From Branchinecta lynchi (lineage: Eukaryota > Arthropoda > Branchiopoda > Anostraca > Branchinectidae), in NCBI GenBank assembly GCA_023053575.1, contig JAKZAP010000016.1:11302030-11366029 (forward strand): 64,000 nt of DNA. Direction: 5' to 3'. The notes under the pieces were generated by a model, which was given only the letters and a program-made list of their open reading frames with translations, was not told where the DNA came from and searched no databases. Of the stretch, positions 1-63,888 are shown in pieces. Every line of letters begins with the position of its first letter. Position 1 is the stretch's first letter. Both the position numbers and the translations under genes were made by a program.

Positions 1-40
1 GCGTTCTTTGCCACCAGAGTACTCATTAGTTGTTTTTTTT

Positions 41-329
41 CAGAGCAAAGTAACGCTAGGGAGTAGCGCAACTCGAATAGCAGCGATCTAGCACCACTAC
101 CGATAGCAAACGTCCCTACTGAAACTCAACCAGTCGTGCACCAGCACTGGCTCCGATAAAAAGATAGAACCTCCACTGTTTCCTTGATGTCTGCAGAACG
201 CGTGCCTTTATTAGAAAATTTTGAACTCGGGAAGTTTCGGAAGCGTAGTGGGCAGCACTTAGCACGGCCCTTTTGCGATGCATGGAAAGCATAGGTCTTG
301 GGGCTACTCCCTAGAGTTATTTTGCTCTG
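41..329. mobile_element. hAT-like MITE, CAGAGCAAA family, copy 1
   Basis: The terminal inverted repeats begin CAGAGCAAAGTAACGCTAG and end with ...GAGTTATTTTGCTCTG, enclosing about 290 bp. The flanks are TTTTTTTT on both sides, compatible with an 8-bp target duplication, though homopolymers make this weak. Related copies lie at 27606-28336 and 38774-40511. Confidence 0.6.
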
Positions 330-420
330 TTTTTTTTTCTTCTACAAGACGTTTTTAGATTCACTGGTGACTGCTAACCTGTGTTTAAAACCGTTGTCGG
401 ACTCGGCAGTGTCTAGTTTT

Positions 421-869
421 GGGATCGACTAAAAAGAGGCACGGCATGGCACAGTAAAATGTTTCTCCGAATAAGGATGCAGTATTTGCTACTGGGATTA
501 TTTTTATCTCTATCGGAATAAAATTAATCCGAATTACGGATAATCTTATAAAAAGATCAGATTAATCCCAGTAGCAAATACTGCAAGATTTTTTTTCACA
601 GTATACTAAGGACCCAGGGAACAGGCTCAGAACGAAAATATACTGGTAGCCTCGCTAGGCGGTAGGAGGGACGAGTATTAAAAAGAGGCACAGAAACTGA
701 AAGGACACTTTCAGGCTTCAAAGTGAGGAGCAGGAACAAAACTTTAACGGGCCTTCTTTTAGACTCTGGAGTTAGGCTCTTGTCTACTTCTACTACTTGC
801 TAATCTCTTCTTATTACTCGTGCTCCTCCGTCATGTCCTGCCATGCCGTGCCTCTTTTTAGTCGACCCC
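421..869. mobile_element. Mutator-like MITE, GGGATCGACTAAAA family, copy 1
   Basis: The terminal inverted repeats start GGGATCGACTAAAAAGAGGC and end with its complement at 869. The element is flanked by an exact 9-bp direct repeat TCTAGTTTT (412-420 and 870-878), the target-site length of Mutator-like elements. Inside it, at about 479-585, lies a second, shorter palindrome bounded by GCAGTATTTGCTACTGGG. Confidence 0.8.
479..585. repeat. Short palindromic repeat nested in the Mutator-like MITE
   Basis: The arms GCAGTATTTGCTACTGGGAT and its complement flank a short AT-rich centre with its own TAATCCGAATTA symmetry. A related copy is at about 41393-41483, just upstream of the IIIS6 exon in transcript direction. 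Confidence 0.6.
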
Positions 870-2146
870 TCTAGTTTTACCCCACCAGATAAAGAGTCAG
901 ATTCTAGTGAAAGTGACTGGACCTAAGAAACTCCATAGTCTACAGAAGAAACACCAGACACTGGGGAGTAAAAAACAGAAACTACCAAGATTGCGTCGAA
1001 CGCACTTACAGTGAAAAGCGGCACCAAGAGATGTATCAACCGTTCACCTCTTCAAAAGTCCAGGGCCCAAGTACAGGACATGTCATAGCCTGGCAACCGT
1101 GTTCTTATCCCGAAGGGTGATAAATATTTCTCTTCGTGTTTTCGACCTTGTCTATCAACGTTTTCATGGGATAATAAAGGAAAACACTAAACAAGTTCAG
1201 CAAGACATTAATAAGGAACTGCAAGTACTTTCCATTTGGAGGGATTATGGAACGCAGTGCGACAACTGGTGTTTAGAACTAAAATCGTCTTTCCTGAGAA
1301 ATCAAGACGAGCGTGAGAACAAGAAATCATGCACGTAAATAATAAGGATAAAGCACAAAGGGCACAATAAATTACCCTTAACCAAGAGTTATACAACTTT
1401 AAAACGTCGCCTGAATCAGAGAAGCCGCATTACCAATTACTCGTTCACTTCTTGGCGGGCTGCGGTAAATTAAGGCGAGGCTTCCCCGCCAAAATATGAT
1501 CAAAACGTCAGACTTGACGTCACTATTACGAATCCCCTTTTACTAGGTGTATTACGACTTGTTTTGAACATGAATTGCTCAGAACTCGAAGGAAACTTCT
1601 TCGGAAGCTCTACGATTTGGCGTCTGGAGCGATGGCTATATAAGAGATCAAACACCTTCAAAATTAGCAGCAACACGCTATTCGTGTCCTTGGCCTTTAA
1701 GGAAAACCAAACCATACACCCTCATCTATGAGGCACTCACATAAATATAGACACCAGATGAACTAGAATAGATCCGTACTTGCAGAATATCTGAAAAACC
1801 CGTCAGTGACTGTTCCTTACCATACTCTTACCAACTTACCTTGCAGAAATACTCAATAAAAAAGATGCAATTTCTTACCTTCCTCAAGCTGCTGTATAAT
1901 ATAAAGAAATGAATATGAGTACTATGATACTGTTGTTTTAATTAAATTAATACGAATACTATAGGAGCGATCGATTTAGCCTTGTCTCGGTCCTGTCAGC
2001 CAAATGCCGCTTTGTTTAATTGACTTGTCCAATGAATGACGTTTTATTCGTCCTGTCCTGTCAGCTGACGATTGTCAGTGCCCTGTCAGCTGACGATTGT
2101 CAGTGCCCTGTCAGACAGGACGCCGCAAATGATAACTTACTCGGAG

Positions 2147-2764
2147 GAAGTTTCGGTCCTGTCTCTAGGTAGAATTTTTAACTGCGTTTTATTTGTTATG
2201 CTTGTCCGTTGAGTCATTCCCCAGACAAGGCTGAACAAAACGGCTTTACCGAAACACTGCAGTAGCAAGAAAGCTGCTTTCGATTTGAGTCCTCCTTGTC
2301 TCGGTCTTGTCTTCTTGTTGCCTTGCCTTGTCACGGTTTAAAGCCGTTTTATTTAGCCTTGTCAGGGGAATGACTCAACGGACAAGCATCACAAATAAAA
2401 CGCAGTCGAGAAATCTACCTGACACAGGACCGAAACTTGCTCCGAGATAATGTCATTATTTTTCGGTCTTCTCTCAGGTAGATTTTTTTACTGCGTTTTA
2501 TTTGTTATGTTTGTCCGTTGAGTCTTTCACCTGACAAGGCTGAACAGAACGGCTTTACCACCGAGACACTTCAGTAACAAGACAGATGATTTCGATTTCA
2601 GTCCTTCTTGTCTCGCTCTTGTTTTCTTATTACTGCCTTGTCACGGTTTAAAGCCATTTTATTTAGCCTTGTCAGGTGAACGACTCAACGGACACGCATC
2701 ACAAAGAAAACGCAGTAGAGAAATCTACCTGAGACAGGACCGAAACTTGCTCCGAGATAATGTC
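2147..2764. repeat. Two tandem foldback elements
   Basis: Each unit (about 2147-2455 and 2462-2764) has arms of roughly 70-100 bp reading cggtc-tgtctc-ggtag...ctgcgttttatttg...ccgttgagtc and the reverse complement. They are nearly identical head-to-tail copies. Upstream, 2060-2125 carries short direct repeats of CTGTCAGCTGACGATTG. Confidence 0.75.
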
Positions 2765-3829
2765 ATCATTCAAGGCCTCCCAACGAGTGTTCGTCGGGGG
2801 GCTTTTTATGATTCTTGAACATTACTCACAATTACTCTACGAGTGTTCGCGTCTCATGCTATTCATGCGTGTAACCATAATATAAATTTTGCCGAGATTT
2901 TGCTAGAAGTCAATGTGCCTGGGAAAAGTCTTAAAACAGCCAAGGCCGTGGGTAGTTTGTTAAAAGCACTGCGTAGCTTTACAGTATTCAGATAGTTTTG
3001 TATATTGGAACATAAACAGAAAATAGTGCGAGGAGTGCTTTAAGAGAACATTATTTTTCCGCAGAGCCTCACGACACAAACAGGAAAACAAATCAAGCTG
3101 CATACAGTAAAAGATTATGGTGACTCAAGGCCTCAGATATATAACCGGTCTTCTGGACTCACAAAACACATATTACTCATTATTCCCGCCAAGAACAGAC
3201 AAATTTAAAACCCGAGTTTTGGTATATTCCGATCTCAACCAGGCTTCAAAATTTCGTACGGGTTCGACCTAAGGCTCAAACGGGAATGAATGGATTCGAT
3301 CCATTCATTATATTAAGGAACCTTTCTATCATTGCCGCCTATTTATAATATTATTTGTTTCGAACATTTAAAAATTAAACGAAACTGAACCTGAGCCTTG
3401 ATCTGAGATAAATTAAGTTTTATTATTTTTGTTAGATTTATAGGGTACGTAGTTGTTGTTATTATAGTACAAATTTTAACAAGCACTGCATGTTCGAATT
3501 TTTGTTCTCCACGGTGCTTGTATGATGTAATTTATTTTTGTGTAAAATTAAAAAACTTGAACTTGAGCCCTGTGTTTGCAAAGCCTATGCTTGAAAACGC
3601 GGACGCACCGCTACTGAAAATTATGCTTCCGGAAAACATTTTCCGGTGGCTTAGTTACGCATAGGAAAGAAAATTACTCACATAGTAGTGTTGTTGTTAT
3701 TATTCAGTTTCACGGAGTTGCTCCTGCTCTTCGGCTCCCCATCATCTGAGTTGAGGGCATTCTGGTGGAGGGAGGCCTTGCTCCCACTGTGTTTGCTGTG
3801 CGTCGCCATACCCATCAAGGTCTCAAAAA

Positions 3830-4255
3830 GTGAGGCTTTCTGCGTGGCAGAAAAAAAAATGCTGCAGGGCGGGCCAAGCAAAAATCGGTGGGCATAGTAT
3901 CAACTTTCAACACAACCACGGGGTTGAAAATGGAGAAACCAGACTCGACCTACCAATCCTTTGGGAAAAAAAAAGGTACCCTAACAGGTGGCAGGCCCAA
4001 TACGCCAGACAGAAGGACGCTGCTTCCCAGAGACTAATAAGACCACCCACAAACTCGACTGGTCGTTATCTGAAATCTTTTGTTCCCTGTTTCGCAACAT
4101 TTTATTCTAGTTAATTTCAACTATATTCATAAGTTGTACTTATGGTAAATAATACGTCTATATGTCATAATTTATACTATTATATAGTAGTATTTTATAT
4201 GGGCGAAAGCCTTTTGCTGCAACTTTATTATTATTATTTTTATGTATTATTAAGG
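3830..4255 (+). pseudogene. Possible LINE 3' end fragment
   Basis: An open stretch to 4114 is followed by GGGCGAAAGCCTTTTGCTGC and a TTATTATTATT tail near 4205-4255. The GCGAAAGCCTTTT plus TTA-repeat tail resembles the 3' end of the LINE at 57330-58345. No RT motif survives. Confidence 0.35.
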
Positions 4256-4411
4256 ATGAACACGTTTATATATATAACTGTTTTACATGAATTGTGAACC
4301 AACGCTAGCATGTAAAAAATATGCTAGTTAGAAAATAAAGTACCTTATTAATATTTTCACATCCTTTATTTCCTCCCACGGCCTGAGACAATCAGAGGTG
4401 TTAATAACCAA

Positions 4412-4640
4412 AATGTGTGTGTGTGTGTGTGGGGGGGGGGGGGGTATTTACCGACTGGATGCTCTTTTTTACCGACTGCTTCTGCAGATAAAAACGACTT
4501 TACTGAGGAAAAACCACTCTGTGTACAAAAAATCGGCTGTTTTAAGAAAAAACTGACTATTTTTTACGAGAAACCGACTGTTTAAAAAAAATCGACTGTT
4601 TTTACGAAAAATCGCGGCGGTTCGCTAATATTTACCGACT
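4412..4640 (+). repeat. CGACTGTTTT minisatellite element, copy 1
   Basis: A GT microsatellite and G-run are followed by several short units of ACCGACTGTTTTTTACGAAA type. Other copies are at 11195-11390 (reverse) and 55418-55705. All abut G or C homopolymers. Confidence 0.6.
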
Positions 4641-5889
4641 GGCCAACAACATTCGGGGCCAACGACGTCGTGACGCCCCCGGATACAATTGGCTTACAGT
4701 AGAGGTAGGCTACGTTGCTTTGTGCGACACCTAAATTTGAAGGACACCGAAGAATATTTAGGGATATTTACGTGTTTGTGTATTCATACTTTGTACGTAT
4801 ATATGGCCCGCCTTATTATTTTTAAATGCAATTATTTATATTATGTTATAATGAAATCAAAGCTAGCAAGTATTTACGCACAGCTTGATGTGCTTGAACT
4901 TGAAACCACTCAAGTACGATACAGTCAAACCAAAGCTATGCGCTGTTGTTTATTTTTAGGTTCTGCCATTTTTTTGATGAGTTGCTTTTGAACCCTCTAA
5001 CGGAAGAATTACAGCGCCCTGACTATTACAGTTGCATTATTTCCATAATCGTTCTAAGTACCGTAACAGAAGAAATTTTTTTTTTTGTACATCACTTCCA
5101 ATGTTGTTGACGGCAAGGATGGGAGGGTCTTTGAGAGGGGTGACAGTCTTCCGAGCATTTCTCCGAGTTTGGGATATAGAAGTGCTGGTAGCTGAATCAG
5201 CTCAATGCTTGGACGTCCGAATATGATCCACGCGACGTTGTGAACCGTCGTACCCGTAGATAAGGGATTAAAAGATAATGCAAGATAACAACATAACCAG
5301 CGTTTAGGAAGATCCCAGATTTGTTGGTTGAGAAAAAAACTCCAACAGATTGGCTATTTATAGATTCTAAATATGCTAATTTGTACCAGCAATCGACTGA
5401 GTTAATCCTCAAATCCTACTGAGTCTGGCTTCTCCCATAATCACGGGGGTCCAACCGTTAGACTTGTCACGGCCGAATACTACACTAAGCACGAACACAA
5501 TACGGCCGAGCTCGGTCAAAACTTCGCTGTTCTCTGAGAAAGATATGGATTATCTCTGGAATATGTCAACCGATACTTGTAATCTTTGCTCTATTTGCAT
5601 CAATAACCCAATCTTTGTTCCAGAACAGATAAAGTTTGCCTGCGTTCGCCCCATTTTACATGTGCTCCTCGCTACTTTTGCCTGTTGCCTGGTAAATCTG
5701 CTACTTGGACCCTCATGTTGATGTTCCGACCCCATGTAAGGTAAATAGGGTGACTCAAAGGGGTACTCAAACTACGATTTGAAAGGCTTGATAGTTCAAA
5801 ACTGCCGACAATAAACAAACACGTCATTGGCCTAGATGGCCTTCAGATTACGGTATAAAACTAATCAATCGCATTCCGGAATGATCAGA

Positions 5890-6380
5890 AAAGCATTAGG
5901 GGAAGACCGCAGAATCGGTAGTACAGCTTGCAGGACAGAATGGTGGTACCTTTAGACTAAAAATACGTCCATGTTTTAAAGATTTGAAAATGTTACCAAA
6001 GAGAAGAAAGAATAGAAGGTAACGACTAAAGCTCTGGATACATAGACTGAAAGTTCCTGCTAGGAATCTGAGAAACGGTGCGAGGAGACGACCATCCGCA
6101 AAATCCGGATGTTTTTTGTGAAATTTCATCGTAAAGTTGAACAAATATATACTTCTCCGCATGGAATCGACGATGGTGCTGGAATTCCTGGCAGGAATTC
6201 CGGTCCACGACTTTTCTGTTCGAATCAAAAGCCTGAAATTTTCCAGTATAGAACACGTGAAAAATCGAGGGGTGATGTTGGAATTCCAGGCAGGAAATTC
6301 CGGTCTGTGTGTCCAAAGCTGTATACATGAGGTGCAACATGCGATCATGCTTTGTGTATAAGCGAAGCTAGAAGCCAAAG
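5890..6380. repeat. Dispersed repeat with GGAATTCC palindrome
   Basis: It contains GGAATTCCTGGCAGGAATTC near 6180-6200 and a similar motif near 6280. A diverged inverted match occurs around 49555-49620. Open frames through it on both strands are a by-product of the palindrome, not a gene. Confidence 0.35.
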
Positions 6381-7111
6381 CAACTAAGTATCTCTGATTA
6401 TCCTAAGACATACCTTTACACTGATGCAGGCACTAGAGTGTCTGTACTCTAGGGAGCGCTAGGCTATATCAAAGATCCTGTTCCGACCGAAAGTACTTTC
6501 GGTTATTTAATCCCTATCTGGCTCAGATATTTGATGGTTGCTTTACCAGTATCAAATGCAATGTCTGTTTACAGATGTCGCAATTTCAACAATATAATGC
6601 CTTGGATAGACGATTAGGTTCGGGTTCCCCCTGACTGCGAATTCCATCCCGGATTTTCGAGTTGAGTTTTATTCAACTTGATGAAGAAAATGCATAAATT
6701 CCGGCCGGCAAAACCTGATAGTCTATTCGCCGCATAAGATGGACCAGAGTCGGTAGTATTACACAAAAGAAAATTGTCAGGAGACTTTAGATCGGAACAG
6801 GAAGTAGGCGTAAGATCTGTCTAGGGTCTTACCGTGGGCATGCGACAAAAATCCAACTAGTACATCCAGCTAGTTCATCTAGTGTCTGCTTCTAGAACTA
6901 AAACTAGCTATAAGGTCTAGTTTAAGGTTATTTAAACAAATGCAACAAAACCTACGGAGCCCCAGGGATATGACAGGACCCCTTAGGCTGAAGAGGAAAC
7001 TGCTGACTTCACGACCCTCGAATTTTTTCGATTTTTTTTGCAATTTAACACTTCATTTATTTATTTTTATTACACGTGATAATTACCCCTTAGGCCCCTT
7101 CCGAGATTACG

Positions 7112-7322
7112 GCATGCAGCTGCCTAGTTCGCCTATGCAGCTGCGTAGTTCGCCTATGCAGCTGCCCTAGTTCGGCTATGCAGCTGCTAGCGCGCCTACG
7201 CAGATGCCTAGTTCGCCTATGCAGCTGCCTAGTTCCCCTGTGCAGCTGCCTAGTTCCCCCTGTGCAGCTGCCTAGTTCCCCCTGTGCAGCTGCCTAGTTC
7301 CCCCTGTGCAGCTGCCTAGTTT
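7112..7322. repeat. Minisatellite, ~20-bp unit
   Basis: About ten head-to-tail copies of a GCAGCTGCCTAGTTC-CC-T unit are present. The last five are nearly identical, with CCCCTGTGCAGCTGCCTAGT. Confidence 0.9.
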
Positions 7323-8454
7323 GCCTAGACATCACAACTGGCTGTGTGGCACTGGCAAGAACTGTTTCAATGTCAGATGTAAGGTTTCACCTTGGTACCG
7401 AATGTAGTGGTACGGTCAACTTCAGTGAGCACCGACCGGGTACCGGAAGTATAGGAACACATCGAGTGATCAACCCCTCTCTCACTTTTTCTCCTACAGG
7501 CTCCTACTGTATTCTTTCTTAGGCGACCGCGGTTTCGGAAAGGGCTTTCGGTTTATGTTGCATTTGCTCGTGTAAAAGGATCAAAAACAAATTTACAATG
7601 GATGGAAAGTCGTAAAAGCTACAAATCATAAGAAAATTAATAAAAACACTAGAGGAAAGAAAAAGACTAAGAAGATTCACTACCGCATCATGGAGTCCAA
7701 TTTTCCCCTGAAATCAAAATATCCAACATCGACATGTGACATGAACAAAGCATCTTCACAAAACACCTACTGCGACACACCCTTCTGTCAAACTTTGTAC
7801 TAATCTACATTCTCCTCAGGTGACCAGGAAAGCAGACGGGCTCTCGGCATAATCCAGCCTTGCTAGCGCTCGTTCTGGCAGCAAATCACCTACTTTCTAG
7901 TCTGATAAAATACTTCAGGATAAAATACTTGCTCTCTTGCTCCCTAATAATTTGATCCATTCCTATCCAAGAAATTTCGAATTCCGCACGATTTGTTCTA
8001 CCCACCTAAACGATACTTCACTATACTTTTGCCTCTACCGAGGATGGAACCTTTTCAACACCCCCGCCGCGTCTTCTGCATCGCGTATACATTCATAGCC
8101 ACTAGAGGCAGACCGGACGGATAAACCACTTTTCGCATTGAAATGGCTTACCTGGTGAGAAACCAAGTACTGTATTTCCTCTGACCACGTCGCCGAAACC
8201 CACTGGCATTTCTTACATCTCTCTGATATTCACCAGTGAAACCCTTCCCTTCCCTGTTTCTTTTCTTATTATTGCATTTATAGGGGCGAAATGGAGTCGT
8301 CCCGCATGCTTAGGTCAGACCGGAACATGCTACATCCCAAAAACCAAACCCCGCGTACTGCTCTGGCATCTCCATTTTGAGATCCCGAATACCGTAATCT
8401 TAAAATACGACTATTGTTTCTTCTGACTTTTATTATCCCAGATCCCTGTGGAAT

Positions 8455-8605
8455 TATAAGATTCTGATATCCCTGCTTTTCATCATTGTTTCATTTTGTC
8501 CAAACGACTTTTAAGCGCTTTTTCGGCCAGCCAAGTTCTGCCAGTCACGCGACGTAAACTTTGACGAAAGCTTCAAGGTCCGCCAACAACTCTTTATACA
8601 TTTAA
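8455..8605. repeat. Dispersed repeat (TCACTATTGTTTCGTTTTGT family), copy 1
   Basis: It shares the order 'catc-attgtttc-ttttgt ... cgactttt--gcgctttt-ggcc ... agtcacg ... cgccaa' with 21360-21592, 31240-31410 and 33330-33480. No terminal repeats are clear. Confidence 0.55.
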
Positions 8606-9407
8606 TTTTACCTAGAATAGACGGTTCCGACAGAATCCAAAAAGAGGGAAATTTCGAACATTAAAGATTTCCAAGTGAAGTTATTAAAAAAGGGTTGGCG
8701 TGTCGAGAAATTTCAGACACACCAAACTTCCTGCTGGAACTGAGTAAACAGCCGGCGGACGGATAAAGGTATCATGAAATAGGGTAGGTAGACATCTGAC
8801 GGATAGGTGGCCTAGGGGAACATGGGAAATTAAAAAAAAAATAGTGTGACGGATGTCATTTCAGCGGTCGCTGTATGCTTAGGCGATGGTGCTATTTTTG
8901 GTAAAGAACGTATAGTTTGGCAAAAAGACGACTGAAAATGTCTTGAACCCAGTCACTACACAAGTAGTATTTTTTACAGCGGGAGAAAATATATTGCTAA
9001 TTTCCTGCTTCGTTTTCTTTTTGGCTGGGTTTCTACCGGAATCTGGCGAAAAATGTAACAGGTTACTTAACAATAGGAAGTTGCCAAAAAGCGAGTTTGC
9101 CGGAACCAATAAGAGTGCTATACAACTTAACTATGACAAGACACAGTAGGCTATTGAGGACGGAGAATGTTAAAAACACCTCCCTCCTTTGGGATCCCGC
9201 CGCAATCTTTGGTCTTGTATTTTTTTGTTTGCACGAAGAGCTACATGCAGCAACCCACACGACTTTAAGGATCTGGCGACTCAACTCTCTAGCACAGTAT
9301 CACTAATAGTCGACTAACAGCAAGTGCTGTCTATTCTAAGGCCCCTAACGGACCATAGGGAGCTTGGTGAACGAGTAACAGTACACTTAAACAAGCAAGA
9401 GTCTTAC

Positions 9408-60862
<51,455 letters not shown>

Positions 60863-61188
60863 CTGGAAATAAAAAAAAGGTTATTGAAGAGCTGTAGCTT
60901 ATAAATGAAACAGGGGCGGATAGTTTATCCTTTGAGGAGAGACAAAAATAAGACAAGAACACGTTACTTTTGTCCCATCCCTGCTGGTGATGATACGAAT
61001 ATGCTTACCTACAGTATGGAAGTTTAATAGATACACAATATCAAACAAATGTGAAATATTGACATAACTGTTGACATTCCCGAAAAATTATCTCATGAAC
61101 CTCTACGTGTTATGTTTCCGTACATGCAACAATAAACATGATTTGCAATGATAGGTTTAGCAAGAAATAACACCTGTGACGACTATGT

Positions 61189-61472
61189 CAGTCATATACA
61201 CAAATCGTCAGTTTTTGGGCATGGTGCTCCAACGTCTGGGTAGGCCCCAACGCATGAGCATGGTGCTAATGCGTTAGGGCACCATACCCTGCAGTAAGGG
61301 CATGGAACCCCCTTAAAAGTGTATTTGAAAAGCAAATTTCCAATTCAGATTCTCAAGTCAACAGTTGACAACAGATTTGTATGGGGATGCCATTCCCCTG
61401 CTCCAACACATGAGCACCATGCCCGTACGTTGGGGCGCCATGCCCAAAAATTTAGGATTTGTGTATGACTGG
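61189..61472. mobile_element. Foldback MITE, CAGTCATACACAAATC ends
   Basis: CAGTCATATACACAAATCGT at the left pairs with GGATTTGTGTATGACTG at the right. The next inner parts TTTTTGGGCATGGTGC and GCGCCATGCCCAAAAA also pair. Confidence 0.8.
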
Positions 61473-61705
61473 GCTATGTACGATATGTTTCTTTTCTTTT
61501 AGTCATGTCGACAAAAACAAAAACAAAGGCGGTCTAAAATGTTTTCAACGAAGCACATATTTATTGTATGATACCACGGCCGAGGACGAGCCTTTGATGA
61601 ACTGACAATAGAGGCATAAGAGAGAAATCAGCAAGGAAAAGAGTGTTGTCATCAGAGTGAACTTCCTCAAGAAATATAATCGACAACGTAGAAACAGAAG
61701 TTAAG

Positions 61706-62761
61706 GGGATCGACTAAAACCAGGAAGGGAAGGGAACGCGAGAAAAGCAGGAAGGCATACTAAAACCAGGAAGGGCATACTAAAACAAGGAAGGGAATAC
61801 TAAAACGAGGAAGGCTGTGGCCAGAATTCACTGCACCGTTACCTTCTTCTATTTAGTATTCTTTGAGGGGTCGGCAACTTTCCAAATTCAAAGTTCACCA
61901 TCCCTTCCTCGTTTTAAGATCCTGACATGGGTGGGCATTAAGTTCAGTGAGTAGTCGGTAACTAAGATATTTTATGTCCACCCTTTCCTTCCAAGTTTTA
62001 GTACCTTGAAAGTACTAAAACGAGGAAGGAAATTTTAAATTATCTTCTTTGCAACGTCGGCAACTGTCGAATTATAAATTCGACCATTTCTTTCATCGTT
62101 TTAGTAGCTTGTCACGGGTGGTAGCCTACCTTAAAGTACTAAAACGAAGAAGGGATGGTGAACTTATTAAAAAGTTACAGACCCCTCAAAGAAGACTAAT
62201 TTAAAATTTCCAGTTTCGTTCCTCGTTTTACTACTTTCAAGTTACTAAAACGAGGAAGATAATGGTGGACTTCAAATATCTTAGTTGCCGAACCGTCGCT
62301 GGACTCGCAGGATATTAGTCGCCTACCGTAAGAACGAGAAACGAAAAGGTGAATCAGAATTTTTATAGTTGTCGACCTCTCACTGGCCTCGGAGGATTTT
62401 AGTCGCCTGTGAAATAAAAAGGTGAATTACAATTTTCATAGTTGCCGAACCCTCGCTGGCCGAGGAGGATTTTGGTCGCCTACCGTCACAACGAGAAATG
62501 AAAAGGTGAATTACAATTTGTATAGTAGCCGACCCCTAACTGAACTTAATGCCTACCTATGTCAGGATACTGAAACGAGGAAGGGATGGTAAACCTTGAA
62601 TTTAAAAAGTTGCTGACCCCTCAAAGAATACTAAATAGAGGAAGGGAACGATGCTGCGATTTCTGGCGACAGCCTTCCTCGTTTTAGTATGCCCTTCCTG
62701 GTTTTAGTATGCCTTCCTGCTTTTTTCGCGTTCCCTTCCCTTCCTGGTTTTAGTCGATCCC
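61706..62761. mobile_element. Mutator-like MITE, GGGATCGACTAAAA family, copy 3
   Basis: Exact 9-bp duplication GAAGTTAAG at 61697-61705 and 62762-62770. The arms of about 90 bp include GGGATCGACTAAAACCAGGA and CTAAAACCAGGAAGGGC. The interior is built of repeated TACTAAAACGAGGAAGG blocks on both strands. It is inserted into the start of a LINE remnant. Confidence 0.9.
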
Positions 62762-62771
62762 GAAGTTAAGC

Positions 62772-63369
62772 TCAAATAAGTGGACAGTGCCAAAATTCTT
62801 GGAATTATCATTAACAGCAACCTAATGTGGAATTCCCAAGTTGACAAGATTGTAAGTAAAGGAGCATGACTGCTAAAATCGTTCGCGAACTTGAAACGCT
62901 TCAGTTTTTCCACACAGGCCCTAAAAAGATCCTGAAAACATATATTCTACCCGCCCTGGAATACGGTTGTCAAGTCTGGCATCCGGGCTTAACAAAAGAG
63001 CAGGACAAGTCGGTAGAAAAGATTCAGAAACGGGCTGGCCGCATCATCCTTGGGCAAGCCTACAGTTCGTACGAGGAGAGTCTCCAGAAACTCGGCCTCA
63101 AAACCCTATCCCAACGCAGACACGAAGCAGTCATGAGGTTCGGAATCCAATGCCTTCTTTCACAACGACACATAAGTATCTTACCTGATTTCGTAATGCC
63201 GAGAATTGGCGGGCCTGCGACAAGGAGCAAAGCAGTTAGGAAAGTTCTCCTGAAACAACCAGCACCGAATTCAAGCCAGCTTTACTTCGCACCCATCATT
63301 CGCACCCTATTTCGTCGAATCCTTAAAAAAAATTACCTTAAAATTACCTTAAATCACAGCTTGGAGTGA
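62772..63369 (+). pseudogene. LINE reverse transcriptase C-terminal fragment, frameshifted
   Basis: The first frame reads VDSAKILGIIINSNLMWNSQ to a break near 62865; after a shift it continues LPALEYGCQVWHPGLTKEQD and VEKIQKRAGRIILGQAYSSY to a stop at 63369. This is the thumb/C-terminal part of a CR1/RTE-like ORF2. The break and lack of a catalytic core mark it as dead. Confidence 0.85.
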
Positions 63370-63423
63370 AATAAGGATTTTCGATCCTGTTGAATCACTC
63401 CTTGTGATGACTGTTGTTGATGG

Positions 63424-63888
63424 TTACGTTCTGGTGGAAGATTCCGGTGCTTCCCAGTCGAATTTCCACGGTGCATCTCGCCACTCACCATCCAGATGTC
63501 GTTTGAAAGCATCTGTTGACTCAGCAGCAACAGTGTCCTCCTTGAGGTTGTTCCAGAGGTTCACAATCCGATTTGAGAAGAAGTTGCATCTTGCTCCAGT
63601 TCTGGCGTGAAGTTTGCGGATTCGTTTAGGGTGTCCTCGTGTTTTGTGGGAGGGGTCAATCTCCAGGATCTCATTTTCTTGATTGGTTGAGAGAAGTTTG
63701 TGCACCTGGATCATGTCCCCGCGTTTCCGTCTGTATACTAAGGAGGGGAGGTTGAGTTCCTTCAGCCGTTCACTGTAGGTCTTATTTTCCATACCGGCGA
63801 TCAGCTTGGTGGCCCTTCGTTGGATTTGTTCAAGAGCTGCCTTGTCCTTTTTGAATCGAGGGGTAGCCAGTATAGTCCCTACCTCCAA
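63424..63888 (-). pseudogene. LINE reverse transcriptase C-terminal fragment (reverse)
   Basis: The reverse frame ends with the LINE ORF2 tail: ALEQIQRRATKLIAGMENKT, LNLPSLVYRRKRGDMIQVHK and FFSNRIVNLWNNLKEDTVAA to a stop at 63424. It is close in type to the element at 57331, but in opposite orientation. It may extend beyond 63888 to the window edge in broken form. Confidence 0.85.

Larger units (their letters stand above)
1..9407. other. Left flank after the IQ exon: no further Cav2 exon recognised
   Basis: Apart from the repeats listed separately, I see no conserved coding segment here. Stretches 880-2040, 2765-3800, 4645-5890, 6380-7100 and 7330-8450 show only short open frames with no family resemblance and no codon signal. 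The channel's distal C-terminus is fast-evolving, so small terminal exons could be present and missed. Confidence 0.5.

Noticed and set aside
5896..6378. 160-codon open frame on the minus strand.
   Set aside because: It overlaps a palindromic dispersed repeat, opens on both strands and has no domain or codon signal.
7112..7322. Regularly repeated array considered as CRISPR-like.
   Set aside because: Direct ~20-bp repeats without unique spacers in an animal genome; it is a minisatellite.
8152..8222. Possible extra C-terminal channel exon on the minus strand (71 nt, donor CAG|GTAAGC, open in phase 0).
   Set aside because: The acceptor lacks a polypyrimidine tract and the translation has no family resemblance; a chance match is as likely.
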